64,000 bases of DNA from Tabrizicola flagellatus. GTDB taxonomy: Bacteria > Pseudomonadota > Alphaproteobacteria > Rhodobacterales > Rhodobacteraceae. Position numbers and translations under genes: made by a program. The notes under the pieces were generated by a model. The model was not told the DNA's origin, searched no databases, and saw nothing but the letters and a program-made list of their open reading frames with translations. The stretch lies in contig NZ_VMDU01000002.1 in the NCBI RefSeq assembly GCF_008271465.1, positions 434,001-498,000 of the forward strand, written 5' to 3'. Positions 17,472-25,810 of the stretch are shown here, in pieces; the stretch's first letter is position 1; the number at the start of each line of letters is the position of its first letter.

Positions 17472-19378
17472 GGCCCGTCGTGCGGCAGGCCGGCGGGCTG
17501 GCCGTTCCAGAGGCCCGACAGGCTGTAGGCCTGCGCAAAGCGGTCGTGGCGGTAGGTCAGCTGCCCCTGCTGCGCGCCCGTGACGGCGATCTCCAGCACC
17601 AGGCCATCGTCAGTCTCTGGCAGGGTGGCATCGGTCCCGCTGCCCTCGACCGCCAGCCCGGACCAGAACCGGCAGTCGGAGAAGCGGTAGTCCGTGCCCC
17701 GGTCGCTCGGACTGGCCGAGAGGGTGCCGCCCAGCGGGCAGCCGAAGGTCGTCGGATGCTGGCCATCCCAGCCGATGAGCGGGATCAGGCTGAAAAGCTC
17801 GGTCTCGACCGCGCGGGCGACCGCGAAGGCGTCGGACATCTGTGCCGGATCGGTCAGGGTGAGGGGCTCGTACTCGGTCATCGGATCCTGTTCGCACCGC
17901 TGCTCGCGGGCCGCCGGTAGCGTGCCGTCGTAGAGGAGCGACTCGACGATGCGGTCCGGGCAGGCATGGCCCCGGCCCCAGATCACATGCGACCCGCCGG
18001 CCATGAAGACGCCATAGGCATTGCGGGCCGCATCGAGCACGGAACGGGCCATCGAGATCGGCGTGATCGGATCGCGGTCTCCGTTAAGGATCAGCGTCGG
18101 CCAGTCGCCACCGGCATAGGGGGCAGGCCGGCGGTCGGGGCCCTGATGCGGCCAGAGCGCGCAGGCCACCCGTTCCAGGTAGTAGGCCCGCAACAGGCGC
18201 GGCGCCTGCGGCTGAAGGGCCCGGGCCTCGTCCAGAATGCGCCGGGCGCGTTCCTCGGGCGTGCCTTCGCCGCTGCCGTAGTCGGAACAGGTGATCGCGT
18301 AGTAGGCCGCGCCGAACCAGCCGGGATCCTGGAGGCCGATCTCGGTCTCGGGGTCGATATACATGTTCAGGTAGCCAAGCTGGAGCATCGGCACCAGGTT
18401 GCCCCGGCCGGCCGCGGCCAGCGCGCGCAGGAATTCGGCCCGGCCCTCGGGCGAGTAGAGCGCGAAGAAGGCATTGGCTTCGAGAAAGCCCGTGGTCAGG
18501 TGGCGCGTGGCGGTGGTGCCGTCGGCCAGCGGATAGGGAACGGGAATCGGTGCCTCGGCCGCGCGGCGCGCAAGGTCGTCATAGGCGGCAGCCGCGCCAC
18601 CGGGAATGTCCGTGGCGCAGGCCGGCTGCGCGTCGCAGAGCGCGAAGGTTTCGGACAAGAGCGCCTCGGCCGCCAGGGTGTAGCGGCGGTAGAAGCCTTC
18701 GGCGTCCAGCGTCAGGTCGACCACGCCGTCGAGGATGACCCCACGGACCGCCTGGGGAAACTGCGTCGCGTAGGCCTGCACCAGCTGGGTGCCGTAGCTT
18801 TCGCCGTAAAGCCAGACCTTCGGCGCGCCGATGGCCTGGCGGAAGGCCTCGGAATCGCGGATCGCCTGATCGGTGTCGACGACCGGCAGCAGCTCGTCCG
18901 CGTCCAGTTCGGCCGTGCAGTCGGTGACGAAGCGTCCGGCGGTGGCCAGCACGGCCTCGGGGTCGTCCAGAGAGACCGGGGCGATGTCGAATCGCGCCTG
19001 CGCCGTCGGGCAGGCCAGGCCATGCACCGAGCCGGTTCCGCGCTGATCCACGAAGACGATGTCGATGTTCTCGGCCAGGCTGGGGTCGAAGGCCGCGAGG
19101 TAGCTGTCGGTCGAGGCCAGCCCCGATCCGCCCGGACCGCCGACGAAGTAGAACAGGATCCCGCGGCTTTCGTTGCTGGCGAAGGACAGGGCGAAGGTGA
19201 TTTCCAGCGTCTTGTCCGGGTCATTGGCGCGATGGTCGAGCGGCACCGTCAGCGAGGTGCAGGTCAGGTTGCTGAGATCGCAGGGGAAGAGGTCGAGCCC
19301 GGACACCGCATCCCGGAGCGACATCTCGGCAGAGGCGGGGCTGGCAAGGAGGCCCAGAAGAAGCACGGCGTGACGCAT
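17468..19378 (-). CDS. Secreted S33-family alpha/beta hydrolase (tripeptidyl-aminopeptidase-like)
   Basis: A 636-residue protein with signal peptide MRHAVLLLGLLASPASA. The oxyanion region is FYFVGGPGGSG, the nucleophile elbow WLYGESYGTQL, the acid probably in LNGDRDPITP and the histidine in AGGSHVIWG. These are the TAP/S33 peptidase motifs, with family-typical cysteines in the lid. It should trim N-terminal peptides in the periplasm or outside. The C-terminal ~120 residues add a small beta-rich domain. It converges on the STAND gene, and the two stops overlap within one CTAG. Whether it belongs functionally to the protease island is uncertain, since it is the only exported member. Confidence 0.88.
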   Translation of the reverse strand: MRHAVLLLGLLASPASAEMSLRDAVSGLDLFPCDLSNLTCTSLTVPLDHRANDPDKTLEITFALSFASNESRGILFYFVGGPGGSGLASTDSYLAAFDPSLAENIDIVFVDQRGTGSVHGLACPTAQARFDIAPVSLDDPEAVLATAGRFVTDCTAELDADELLPVVDTDQAIRDSEAFRQAIGAPKVWLYGESYGTQLVQAYATQFPQAVRGVILDGVVDLTLDAEGFYRRYTLAAEALLSETFALCDAQPACATDIPGGAAAAYDDLARRAAEAPIPVPYPLADGTTATRHLTTGFLEANAFFALYSPEGRAEFLRALAAAGRGNLVPMLQLGYLNMYIDPETEIGLQDPGWFGAAYYAITCSDYGSGEGTPEERARRILDEARALQPQAPRLLRAYYLERVACALWPHQGPDRRPAPYAGGDWPTLILNGDRDPITPISMARSVLDAARNAYGVFMAGGSHVIWGRGHACPDRIVESLLYDGTLPAAREQRCEQDPMTEYEPLTLTDPAQMSDAFAVARAVETELFSLIPLIGWDGQHPTTFGCPLGGTLSASPSDRGTDYRFSDCRFWSGLAVEGSGTDATLPETDDGLVLEIAVTGAQQGQLTYRHDRFAQAYSLSGLWNGQPAGLPHDGP

Positions 19379-19575
19379 CGGGGCCTTTCGGTCGGCGCAG
19401 GGATTCGGCGGTTTCGGCAGCCGAGTGCGGGGTCAGGCTAGTCCGCTGCACAGGAATGGCCAAGGGGGGTCGCACGGGTCGGCAAGGCTTCACCAGCCCG
19501 TGAAGCACGCATCGGTGACTGGACGCGCGGCGCGATGCGGGATCAGCCTTTGTCCGTTCGGGGCGGGAGGGCGCG

Positions 19576-20178
19576 ATGCTGCGGTGGTGTCTGGTGGTTC
19601 TGGCTGGGCTGACGGGGTCCGCGCAGGCAGACACGGCGATCGTCGCCGGGGGCTGCTTCTGGTGCGTGGAAGCGGATTTCGAACAGGTGAAGGGCGTCAG
19701 CGCCGTGGTGTCTGGCTATACCGGCGGCACGCTGGCGAACCCGACCTACCGCAACCACGAGGGGCATCTGGAGGCGGTGGAGATCACCTTCGACCCCGAG
19801 GTGATTTCTTACGGCGACCTGATCGGGCTGTTCCTGCGGTCGGTCGATGTGCTGGACCCGGGCGGGCAATTCTGCGACCGCGGTGATTCCTACCGGACGG
19901 CGATTTTCGTGCAAGGCAAGGCGCAGCGGCAGGCGGCCGAGGCCGAAGTGGCTCGGGCCGAGGCGGCGCTGGGGCGGAAGATCGTCACCCCGGTCCTCGA
20001 CGCAGGAACCTTCTGGCGTGCCGAGGACTATCACCAGGACTATTGGAAAGGCTCGAACATCGTCCTGACCCGCGCGGGGCCGAAGTCGCAGGCCAATGCC
20101 TACAAGTTCTATCGCAAGGCCTGCGGCCGCGACGCGCGGGTGCGGGAGCTGTGGGGCGCCGAGGCCTTTCCGCGCTAG
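19576..20178 (+). CDS. msrA: Peptide-methionine (S)-S-oxide reductase, exported
   Basis: It reduces the S-epimer of methionine sulfoxide in proteins. The 200-residue chain has the active-site motif GGCFWCVEADF just after an N-terminal signal peptide (MLRWCLVVLAGLTGSAQA), so the enzyme should work in the periplasm. Other MsrA landmarks are YTGGTLANPTYRNHEGHLE and AEDYHQDY. GGGAGG precedes the ATG at 19576. The stop overlaps that of the convergent SDR gene in a shared CTAG. A periplasmic, unfused MsrA is less common than the cytoplasmic form. Confidence 0.94.
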   Translation: MLRWCLVVLAGLTGSAQADTAIVAGGCFWCVEADFEQVKGVSAVVSGYTGGTLANPTYRNHEGHLEAVEITFDPEVISYGDLIGLFLRSVDVLDPGGQFCDRGDSYRTAIFVQGKAQRQAAEAEVARAEAALGRKIVTPVLDAGTFWRAEDYHQDYWKGSNIVLTRAGPKSQANAYKFYRKACGRDARVRELWGAEAFPR

Positions 20179-20918
20179 GCCAGCGGCGGCAGGCCCGCCA
20201 TCGCGCGGAAATCGGGGGCGCGGATGTCCAGTTCCTGCCCGGCGAGCGCATCGGCCTCGGGTGTGCAGAGCCAGGCGATGGCGCGGGCCGGCTGGTCGGG
20301 CGGAGCGAGATCGGAGCGGGGGATCCTCGAGACCGGATTTATGCCGGAGGCGCGGATCGCGCCTTGCATGTCGGTGTCCACCACCCCCGGCGCGAAGCCG
20401 AAGACGCGGACGCCCTGCGCGCCGTATTCGAGATGGATGGAGCGGGTCAGCATCGCCAGCCCTGCCTTGCCCGCGCAATAGGCCGACCAGCCCTCCTGCG
20501 GGCGGTGCGCGGCGCCGGAGGAGATGTTGACGATGGTCCCCCCGCCCCGTGCAACCATTCCGGCCAGGGCGCGTTGGGTGGCGTGGAAGGCCGAGGTGAG
20601 GTTGATGTCGATGCTGCGCGCCCAGTCCTCGGCCGAGACATCGAGGATCCGGCCGATCGGGCCGATCACCGCGGCGTTGTTGACCAGGATGTCGAAGCCC
20701 CGTTCAAGAAGCGTGGTCATGGCGATCCGGTCGGTCATGTCGGCCAGATGGCCGATGGCCGGGATCTCGCCCAACTCGCGCCTTGCGGCGGCGAGATTGG
20801 CTGCGCTGCGGGTGGTGAAATGGACCTCGGCCCCTGCTTCGGCCAAGGCGCGGACGGTGGCCAGCCCGATGCCGCGGTTGCCGCCGGTGACGAGGGCGGT
20901 CTTGCCGGAAAGTTTCAT
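20175..20918 (-). CDS. Short-chain dehydrogenase/reductase
   Basis: A 247-residue classical SDR: NAD(P)-binding TGGNRGIG at residues 10-17, NNAAVIG, catalytic Ser in NISSGA and YxxxK as YCAGK. Length and order fit the family. Substrate cannot be deduced from sequence or neighbours. The frame extends upstream, but the ATG at 20918 is chosen because AGGAA precedes it and the protein then begins right at the Rossmann strand (MKLSGKTALVTGG). Confidence 0.9.
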   Translation of the reverse strand: MKLSGKTALVTGGNRGIGLATVRALAEAGAEVHFTTRSAANLAAARRELGEIPAIGHLADMTDRIAMTTLLERGFDILVNNAAVIGPIGRILDVSAEDWARSIDINLTSAFHATQRALAGMVARGGGTIVNISSGAAHRPQEGWSAYCAGKAGLAMLTRSIHLEYGAQGVRVFGFAPGVVDTDMQGAIRASGINPVSRIPRSDLAPPDQPARAIAWLCTPEADALAGQELDIRAPDFRAMAGLPPLA

Positions 20919-21037
20919 TTCGGGTTCCTTTCGTGATCCCCGGAGGTTAGCGGCGGCGGGGCGCCGCTGTCCACCCGCGGGCGCGTCTTGACCCCGCCGG
21001 CCGGTCGGGCAAGGTTCGGTCGTAAAGGGAGAGCAGG

Positions 21038-22129
21038 TTGCGCAAGCTGTTGATTGTCCTGATCCTCGCCGGCTGCGCGGCGCGGGGAGAGTTCGAGAAG
21101 GCTCCGGCCGGACTGGCCGGGGGCACCCCGGAGGCGATCTTCGTCGGCACGACCCGCGCCGAGGGGCCGGAGGGCTTCGGTTTCGAGCGTTCGGAGGCGG
21201 CAAATTTCCTGCGCTATGACGTCAGCATCCCGCCCGAGCGCGAGCCGGGCAAGGTCAACTGGCCGCCGAAGACCCGCAAGCCCGACGCGCGGAAGGATTT
21301 CCTGCTGCTGGACTGGCAGCGATTCGGCTCGGGGAACGAGTTCCGCGCGGCGCTCAGCGGGGCGCTGAAGCGGCGGGGGCAGACGGATGTGGTGATCTAC
21401 GTCCACGGCTTCAACAACACCATGGCCGAGGGCGTCTATCGGGTGGCGCAGATGCACCACGACCTGAAGGTGCCGGGCGTCGCGGTGCATTTCGCCTGGC
21501 CCTCGCGCGGGTCGGCGCTGGGCTATGTCTATGACAAGGATTCGGTGATCGCCTCGCGCAGCGGCCTGGTGGCTCTGATCGACGAGGTCGAGGCCGCGGG
21601 CGCGAAGAGCGTGATCCTGGTGGCCCACTCCATGGGCGCCTTCCTGACGATGGAGGCCTTGCGGCAGGAGGCGTTGCAGGACGGGCCGAGGGCGCTGGAG
21701 CGGATCAAGGGCGTGGTGCTGATCGCGCCGGACCTGGACCTGGACGTATTCCGGTCGCAGGCGCGCGACATCGGCAAGCTGCCCGAGCCCTTCGTGATCT
21801 TCGGCAGTTCGCGCGACCGGATCCTGAACATCTCGGCAACGATCTCGGGCAGCGGCGAGCGGCTGGGCAACATCGACGGCGTGGCGAAGATTGCCGATCT
21901 GAACGTGATCTACCTCGACACTGCCGCCTATTCCACCGGGACCGGGCACCTGAACCTGGGCGAGAACCCCGCCCTTCTGAACCTTTTCGGCGGGCTGGTG
22001 GGGATCGCGGACGCCTTCACCGCCGATGCCCGGGCGCGGGTCGGCCTCTTGCCGGGGCTGGTGCTGACGGTCCGCAACGCAACCGAGATCGTGCTGGCTC
22101 CGGTCGGGGCGATCGCCGAGGGGCAATAG
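21038..22129 (+). CDS. DUF900-type alpha/beta hydrolase lipoprotein
   Basis: A 363-residue protein with lipobox LILAGC after a short hydrophobic leader, so it is probably membrane-anchored. It carries the esterase core VVIYVHGFNNTM, HFAWPSRGSALGYVYD, the nucleophile elbow VAHSMGAFL and the late DTAAYSTGTGHL histidine region, as in the DUF900 hydrolases. Start is the TTG at 21038; GGGAGAG lies upstream and no ATG would retain the leader. Substrate unknown. Confidence 0.87.
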   Translation: MRKLLIVLILAGCAARGEFEKAPAGLAGGTPEAIFVGTTRAEGPEGFGFERSEAANFLRYDVSIPPEREPGKVNWPPKTRKPDARKDFLLLDWQRFGSGNEFRAALSGALKRRGQTDVVIYVHGFNNTMAEGVYRVAQMHHDLKVPGVAVHFAWPSRGSALGYVYDKDSVIASRSGLVALIDEVEAAGAKSVILVAHSMGAFLTMEALRQEALQDGPRALERIKGVVLIAPDLDLDVFRSQARDIGKLPEPFVIFGSSRDRILNISATISGSGERLGNIDGVAKIADLNVIYLDTAAYSTGTGHLNLGENPALLNLFGGLVGIADAFTADARARVGLLPGLVLTVRNATEIVLAPVGAIAEGQ

Positions 22130-22154
22130 GGGCGCTTGGCCGGGCGGCTGCGCG

Positions 22155-22219
22155 GCCTCCTCGTTCGACTTCGTCTCCTCGTCGGTGCGGTGCGAGGAGT
22201 GACGCAGTCATCGACGAGC
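22155..22219 (-). repeat. Dispersed palindromic intergenic repeat, copy 2
   Basis: On the minus strand it reads GCTCGTCGATGACTGCGTCA, then CTCCTCGC and, after a diverged middle, CGAGGAG. It is the most diverged of the four copies. It occupies the junction between the convergent DUF900 and Smr genes. Confidence 0.5.
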
Positions 22220-22221
22220 AG

Positions 22222-22812
22222 TCAGCGGCGGCGGAGATAGACGTAATAGGCGCCGCTGCCGCCGTGTTTCAGGTGTGCCTCGCTCACCTGCAGCACCACG
22301 GGGCCGAGCGGCGGCAGGTGGAGCCAGTGCGGCACCTGGTGGCGGAGCGCGCCGGTCCTTTGCGGGATCGGGCCGCCGTCGTCGCGTTGCTTGCCCTTGC
22401 CGGTGATGACGAGGACGAGGCGCAGACCGGCGGCATGGGCGTTCAGGACGAAGCGGATCAGTTCGGGGTGCGCCTCGGCCAGCGTCATGCCGTGCAGGTC
22501 GATCCGCGCCTCCGGGGCGAGCTTGCCGCGCGTCATCTTCGCATGGGTGCCGGCATCCATCCGCAGGGGCGCCTGGCCGAGAAGCTGCGGCAGCGTCGGG
22601 GCGAGGTCGAGCCGTTCCGGGCTGCGCGCCTTCTCGCCCAGGGCGAAGGGCGGAAGGCGCGGCTTCGCTGGCGTCATCGGCGGGGGCGGTTCCGGCGCCG
22701 GTGCCGGGTCGGTCGGCAGGGGCAGCCGTGCCGTGTGCAGCGGCCGCGTAGTCCGCGCGACGCTGCGCCAGAGGTCGGCTTCCTCGGGCGAAAGGGTGCG
22801 GCGGCGGCGCAT
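22222..22812 (-). CDS. Smr-domain protein (Smr/MutS2 C-terminal family)
   Basis: A 196-residue protein with a Pro-rich N-terminal half and a C-terminal Smr domain: IDLHGMTLAEAH, VLVITGKGKQ and the closing GGSGAYYVYLRRR. Smr domains are nucleases or nucleic-acid-binding modules. The stand-alone alphaproteobacterial form is uncharacterised. It is 4 bases downstream of mltA and likely co-transcribed with it. Confidence 0.9.
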   Translation of the reverse strand: MRRRRTLSPEEADLWRSVARTTRPLHTARLPLPTDPAPAPEPPPPMTPAKPRLPPFALGEKARSPERLDLAPTLPQLLGQAPLRMDAGTHAKMTRGKLAPEARIDLHGMTLAEAHPELIRFVLNAHAAGLRLVLVITGKGKQRDDGGPIPQRTGALRHQVPHWLHLPPLGPVVLQVSEAHLKHGGSGAYYVYLRRR

Positions 22813-22816
22813 GGCC

Positions 22817-23854
22817 TCAGTCGTCTTCCAGCGTCGCGAAGGCGCGGTCGATGGGCAGGAGGAGCACCATGCGGCCGGGGTCCTTCACCGTGCCCGCGGC
22901 ATCGCCCGCGTCCTTGCCGGTGCCGTAGAAGATGTCGGCGCGCTGCATGCCCTTGATCGCCCCTCCGGTATCCTGCGCCACCATCAGGCTGCGGATCGGA
23001 CGGCGGCCGTCCTTCTCGATCCAGACCGGTGCGCCGAGGGGCGTGAACTTGGGGTCGATGGCGACAGAGCGCATCGCGGTGATCGAACGCCCCATGGCGC
23101 CGATCGGGCCGTCCTCGGGGCGCAGCGTGCCGATCTTGCGGAAGAAGACATAGGAGGGGTTGGTGTCCAGAAGCGCCCGCCCGGTCGAGGGGTTTGAGCG
23201 GACGTAGGTGGCGATTTCCGGCGCCGAGACCTGGTCGAGCGTATGGGTGCCGCGGCGCACCATCTCTTGCCCGACCGAGCGGTAGGAGTGGCCGTTCTTG
23301 CCGGCATAGCCGACGCGGATCACCGTGCCGTCGGTCATGCGGATGCGGCCCGAACCCTGCACCTGGAGGAAGTAGACATCCACCGGGTCGTCGAGCCAGG
23401 CCAGTTCCAGCCCCCGGCCCGCGATCGCGCCGCCTTCGATGGCGGCTCGGGTGTGATAGGGCACGCCGTCCTGCAGTTCGGGCGGGCGGCGGTAGATCGG
23501 GTACTGGAACCGGCCGGTGCGGATGGGCGAGCCTGCGAGTTCCGGCTCGAAGTAGCCGGTGAAGAGCGCGGGCGGCTGGCCCACCAGCACGGGCCGGAAA
23601 AACAGCTCGAAGAAGCTGCGGGCCGATGCGTCGTCCTTCGGCACGTCGGCGGCAACGGCGCAGATCGGCTTCCAGTCGGGCTGGTCGATCAGGTCGCAGG
23701 TGCCGAGAAAGGCGGTCAGCGCGGCCAGATGGTCGTCCTCCATCCAGCCGTCGAGCGCGTCGAAGTCCAGAAGCTCGGCCCTGGCGGGTCGGGCGGGCAT
23801 CAGGCCGACCACGACCGCGAGGAAGGCCAGAGCAAGGGACCGGGCCGCGGACAT
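22817..23854 (-). CDS. mltA: Membrane-bound lytic murein transglycosylase A
   Basis: It cleaves peptidoglycan to 1,6-anhydromuropeptides. The 345-residue protein starts with an export signal (MSAARSLALAFLAVVVGL). It carries the MltA core (FTGYFEPELAGS, QVQGSGRIR, YAGKNGHSYRSVG) and the 3D-domain end with the catalytic Asp in MVAQDTGGAIKG. No lipobox is evident, so it may be soluble in the periplasm. A TTG ten codons upstream would overlap the Tim44-like gene; the ATG at 23854 is preferred. Confidence 0.93.
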   Translation of the reverse strand: MSAARSLALAFLAVVVGLMPARPARAELLDFDALDGWMEDDHLAALTAFLGTCDLIDQPDWKPICAVAADVPKDDASARSFFELFFRPVLVGQPPALFTGYFEPELAGSPIRTGRFQYPIYRRPPELQDGVPYHTRAAIEGGAIAGRGLELAWLDDPVDVYFLQVQGSGRIRMTDGTVIRVGYAGKNGHSYRSVGQEMVRRGTHTLDQVSAPEIATYVRSNPSTGRALLDTNPSYVFFRKIGTLRPEDGPIGAMGRSITAMRSVAIDPKFTPLGAPVWIEKDGRRPIRSLMVAQDTGGAIKGMQRADIFYGTGKDAGDAAGTVKDPGRMVLLLPIDRAFATLEDD

Positions 23855-23864
23855 GGCACAGCGG

Positions 23865-24524
23865 TCAGTCGCCGGTCGCGACAAGCTGCCAGTTCGGGTC
23901 GTCCGACCCCATCTGGCGCGCGAAGGTCCAGATATCGCGGGTCTTCTTCACCTCGCGCGGGGAGCCCTCGACGATCTCGCCGGCCTTGTTGCGCACGACA
24001 TAGGTCTGGTCTGCGGCGAAGCGGACCGAGATCTCGGCCATCCGGCTGTCGGGGTTGTAGGTCGCGTCGTGCAGGGCAAGTTCCTTGATGCCGAGGAAAT
24101 TGGCCTCGATGGTCAGGCCCTCGGCCTCGCGCGCGGCGATGGCCTCGGCAAAGCTCGCCTCGACGTCATCGGCCAGGAAGGGGCGGATGCGATCCAGTTC
24201 GCCCTTCTCGAAGGCGGTCAGGATCATCTCGTAGGCGCCGCGCGCGCCCTGCAGGAAGGGGCCCACCGCAAAGGCGGGTTCGGCCTTCTTCATCTCGGCC
24301 AGGGCCCGGGCGGCATCCGAGCCTTCGGCGACATGGTCGATGATGTCGCGGTCGGGACCGCCCTCGATCACCTCGAAGTCGCGACGGATGCGGGGGCGGA
24401 CGTTCTCCAGGGGGATCGGCGGCTTTTCGAAGCCGTCGCGGGTGCCCAGCACGGAACGGAGCTTGAGGATGAGAAAGATCGCGATCCCGGCAAGGACCAG
24501 GAGCTGGATCAAGGAGCCGTTCAT
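23865..24524 (-). CDS. Tim44/TimA-family membrane-anchored protein
   Basis: A 219-residue protein with one N-terminal membrane segment (MNGSLIQLLVLAGIAIFLIL) and a cytoplasmic Tim44-like domain (YEMILTAFEKGELDRIRPFL, ending in DPNWQLVATGD). Bacterial members are linked to membrane-protein assembly or translocon function. The ATG at 24524 follows AGAGGT; a longer frame upstream would ruin the anchor. It is divergent from fxsA and 10 bases upstream of mltA. Confidence 0.9.
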   Translation of the reverse strand: MNGSLIQLLVLAGIAIFLILKLRSVLGTRDGFEKPPIPLENVRPRIRRDFEVIEGGPDRDIIDHVAEGSDAARALAEMKKAEPAFAVGPFLQGARGAYEMILTAFEKGELDRIRPFLADDVEASFAEAIAAREAEGLTIEANFLGIKELALHDATYNPDSRMAEISVRFAADQTYVVRNKAGEIVEGSPREVKKTRDIWTFARQMGSDDPNWQLVATGD

Positions 24525-24640
24525 TACTGACCTCTGAACCTTTGGTGTTCCGTTGGAATGGGCACGGTTTGCCCCTATGTAGGGTGGGCACCCGCCGAAG
24601 TCTACCACACGAGACCGGATCGGGCGGGCGGAGAGTGGCG

Positions 24641-25036
24641 ATGGCGATCATCCTGGCAATCCTGGCGCTTCCCCTGGTGGAAATCGCGCTGTTCGTGACC
24701 CTGGGCGCGCGGCTGGGCCTTTGGCTGACCCTGGCCTGGGTCTTGCTGACGGCGGCGGGTGGCCTGTTCATCCTGCGCCGGCTGGCCGCCTCCGGCCTGT
24801 CGGTGCGGCGACAGGAGTTCGTCGAGGGGTTCCGGGGCCGGATGGCCGAGGATCCGCTGTCGCCGCTGGTGGATCAGGCGCTGGTCGCCGTGGCGGCGGT
24901 GCTGTTGATCCTGCCGGGTTTCTTCACCGATGCGCTGGGCCTTCTGCTGCTGGTCCCGCCGCTGCGCCGCGCCGCGATCGCGCTGATGGCGCGACGGATG
25001 GTCGGCGTGACGGTGATCCACCGCCATTTGCCCTGA
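24641..25036 (+). CDS. fxsA: FxsA-family membrane protein
   Basis: A 131-residue protein of short hydrophobic segments (AIILAILALPLVEIALFVTL, then LILPGFFTDALGLLLLVPP). The LPGFFTDxxG motif marks the FxsA family, whose overproduction in E. coli counteracts F-plasmid exclusion of phage T7. Its cellular role is unclear. GGAGAG precedes the ATG. The 3' end abuts the broken ecfG gene, whose remaining frame runs on antisense through fxsA. Confidence 0.92.
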   Translation: MAIILAILALPLVEIALFVTLGARLGLWLTLAWVLLTAAGGLFILRRLAASGLSVRRQEFVEGFRGRMAEDPLSPLVDQALVAVAAVLLILPGFFTDALGLLLLVPPLRRAAIALMARRMVGVTVIHRHLP

Positions 25037-25466
25037 GCGCGGGCGCATCCTCGCAGGAAAAGCCCGAAGCGCCGACCGGGATCAGGACCTCGCGGTGTTC
25101 GGGGCTCAGCTTGTCGAAAGCGCGCTGGAATTCCTGAAGGGCCAGGCGGCTGTCATGTGCTGGTTTGACCGACAGCGCCCCGGCATGGACGCCGTCGCTG
25201 TCCTGCACCTCGCGCCGGGTCTTGCGCAGGCTGGAGTAGAAGGTGTTGCGCAGGACGGTGAACAGCCAGGCATCCAGGTTCGTCGCCGGGTCGAACTTGT
25301 CCATGTTGGTCCAGGCCTTCAGGATCGTGTCCTGCACCAGGTCGTCGGCCCGCGACACCTCGCGGGTCAGGCTGATCGCGAAGGCGCGGAGCCTGGGGAT
25401 CGCCCCGGCCAGCCGGTCGCGCGGATCTTCCGGCACCAGCGGCACGACCACGGCCCGGGCGGTCAT
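24924..25466 (-). pseudogene. ecfG: EcfG-type general stress sigma factor, C-terminally truncated
   Basis: From the ATG at 25466 the protein has the RpoE/EcfG signature: RAFAISLTREVSRADDLVQ (region 2), TNLDAWLFTVLRNTFYSSLR (region 2.4 area), and the start of region 4, FDKLSPEHREVLIPVGASGF. Homology ends about SCEDAPAL (near 25040). The frame then runs antisense through fxsA with a meaningless Arg/Ser/Ala tail. The helix-turn-helix of region 4 that contacts the -35 element is missing, so it cannot be a working sigma factor. The breakpoint coincides with the 3' end of fxsA, suggesting a deletion. Its start overlaps the nepR stop. Confidence 0.82.
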
Positions 25467-25639
25467 GCCGCACCGTCCTTGCCGGCACTGTCGCGGGCCT
25501 TCAGCTGCGCGAGAAGCTCCCGGAAGCGGTCCGGCAACTCCTCGTTCAGCGTGGCCGCATAGACCCGCTTCAGGTTCTCGTCGATCTGTGCCCGGATGGC
25601 CCGTCTGTCCGGCCCATCCCCATTCCTCTCGTTACTCAT
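25463..25639 (-). CDS. nepR: NepR-type anti-sigma factor
   Basis: A 58-residue protein, MSNERNGDGPDRRAIRAQID onward, with the NepR core ENLKRVYAATLNEELPDRF. NepR binds EcfG and is sequestered by phosphorylated PhyR. It appears intact, and its stop overlaps the ecfG start (ATGA), the usual arrangement. With ecfG truncated and phyR broken, it has no complete partners here. Confidence 0.88.
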   Translation of the reverse strand: MSNERNGDGPDRRAIRAQIDENLKRVYAATLNEELPDRFRELLAQLKARDSAGKDGAA

Positions 25640-25668
25640 CGCATCAGCTTCCTGTTCCTTCGGACCGC

Positions 25669-25693
25669 AACGCGCAGAGGCTGTCATGGTTCC
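25669..25693 (-). promoter_or_regulatory. EcfG-dependent promoter for nepR-ecfG
   Basis: On the minus strand GGAAC (25693-25689), a 16-base spacer, and CGTT (25672-25669) match the alphaproteobacterial EcfG consensus exactly. It lies 30 bases from the nepR start and is oriented toward it. Confidence 0.75.
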
Positions 25694-25733
25694 GTGATTT
25701 TTTTGGTCTGCTCGAAATTTTTCCTGAGCTTCG

Positions 25734-25758
25734 GGAACCAAACGCCAGCTGCCGCGTT
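25734..25758 (+). promoter_or_regulatory. EcfG-dependent promoter for phyR
   Basis: GGAAC (25734-25738), a 16-base spacer and CGTT (25755-25758) match the EcfG consensus exactly, 52 bases before the likely phyR start. It is divergent from the nepR promoter, giving the classical autoregulated pair. Confidence 0.75.
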
Positions 25759-25810
25759 CGGTTCCCGACGAGAAGCAGAAAACATGCCACGAAACATGGA
25801 GGCAGACCTC

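Noticed and set aside
3661-19378. Prophage or plasmid origin of the protease island
   Set aside because: No integrase, phage structural, transposase or attachment-site sequence is visible, and base composition matches the flanking genes.
23855-23884. Upstream TTG start for mltA
   Set aside because: It would overlap the Tim44-like gene and add ten residues ahead of a complete signal peptide.
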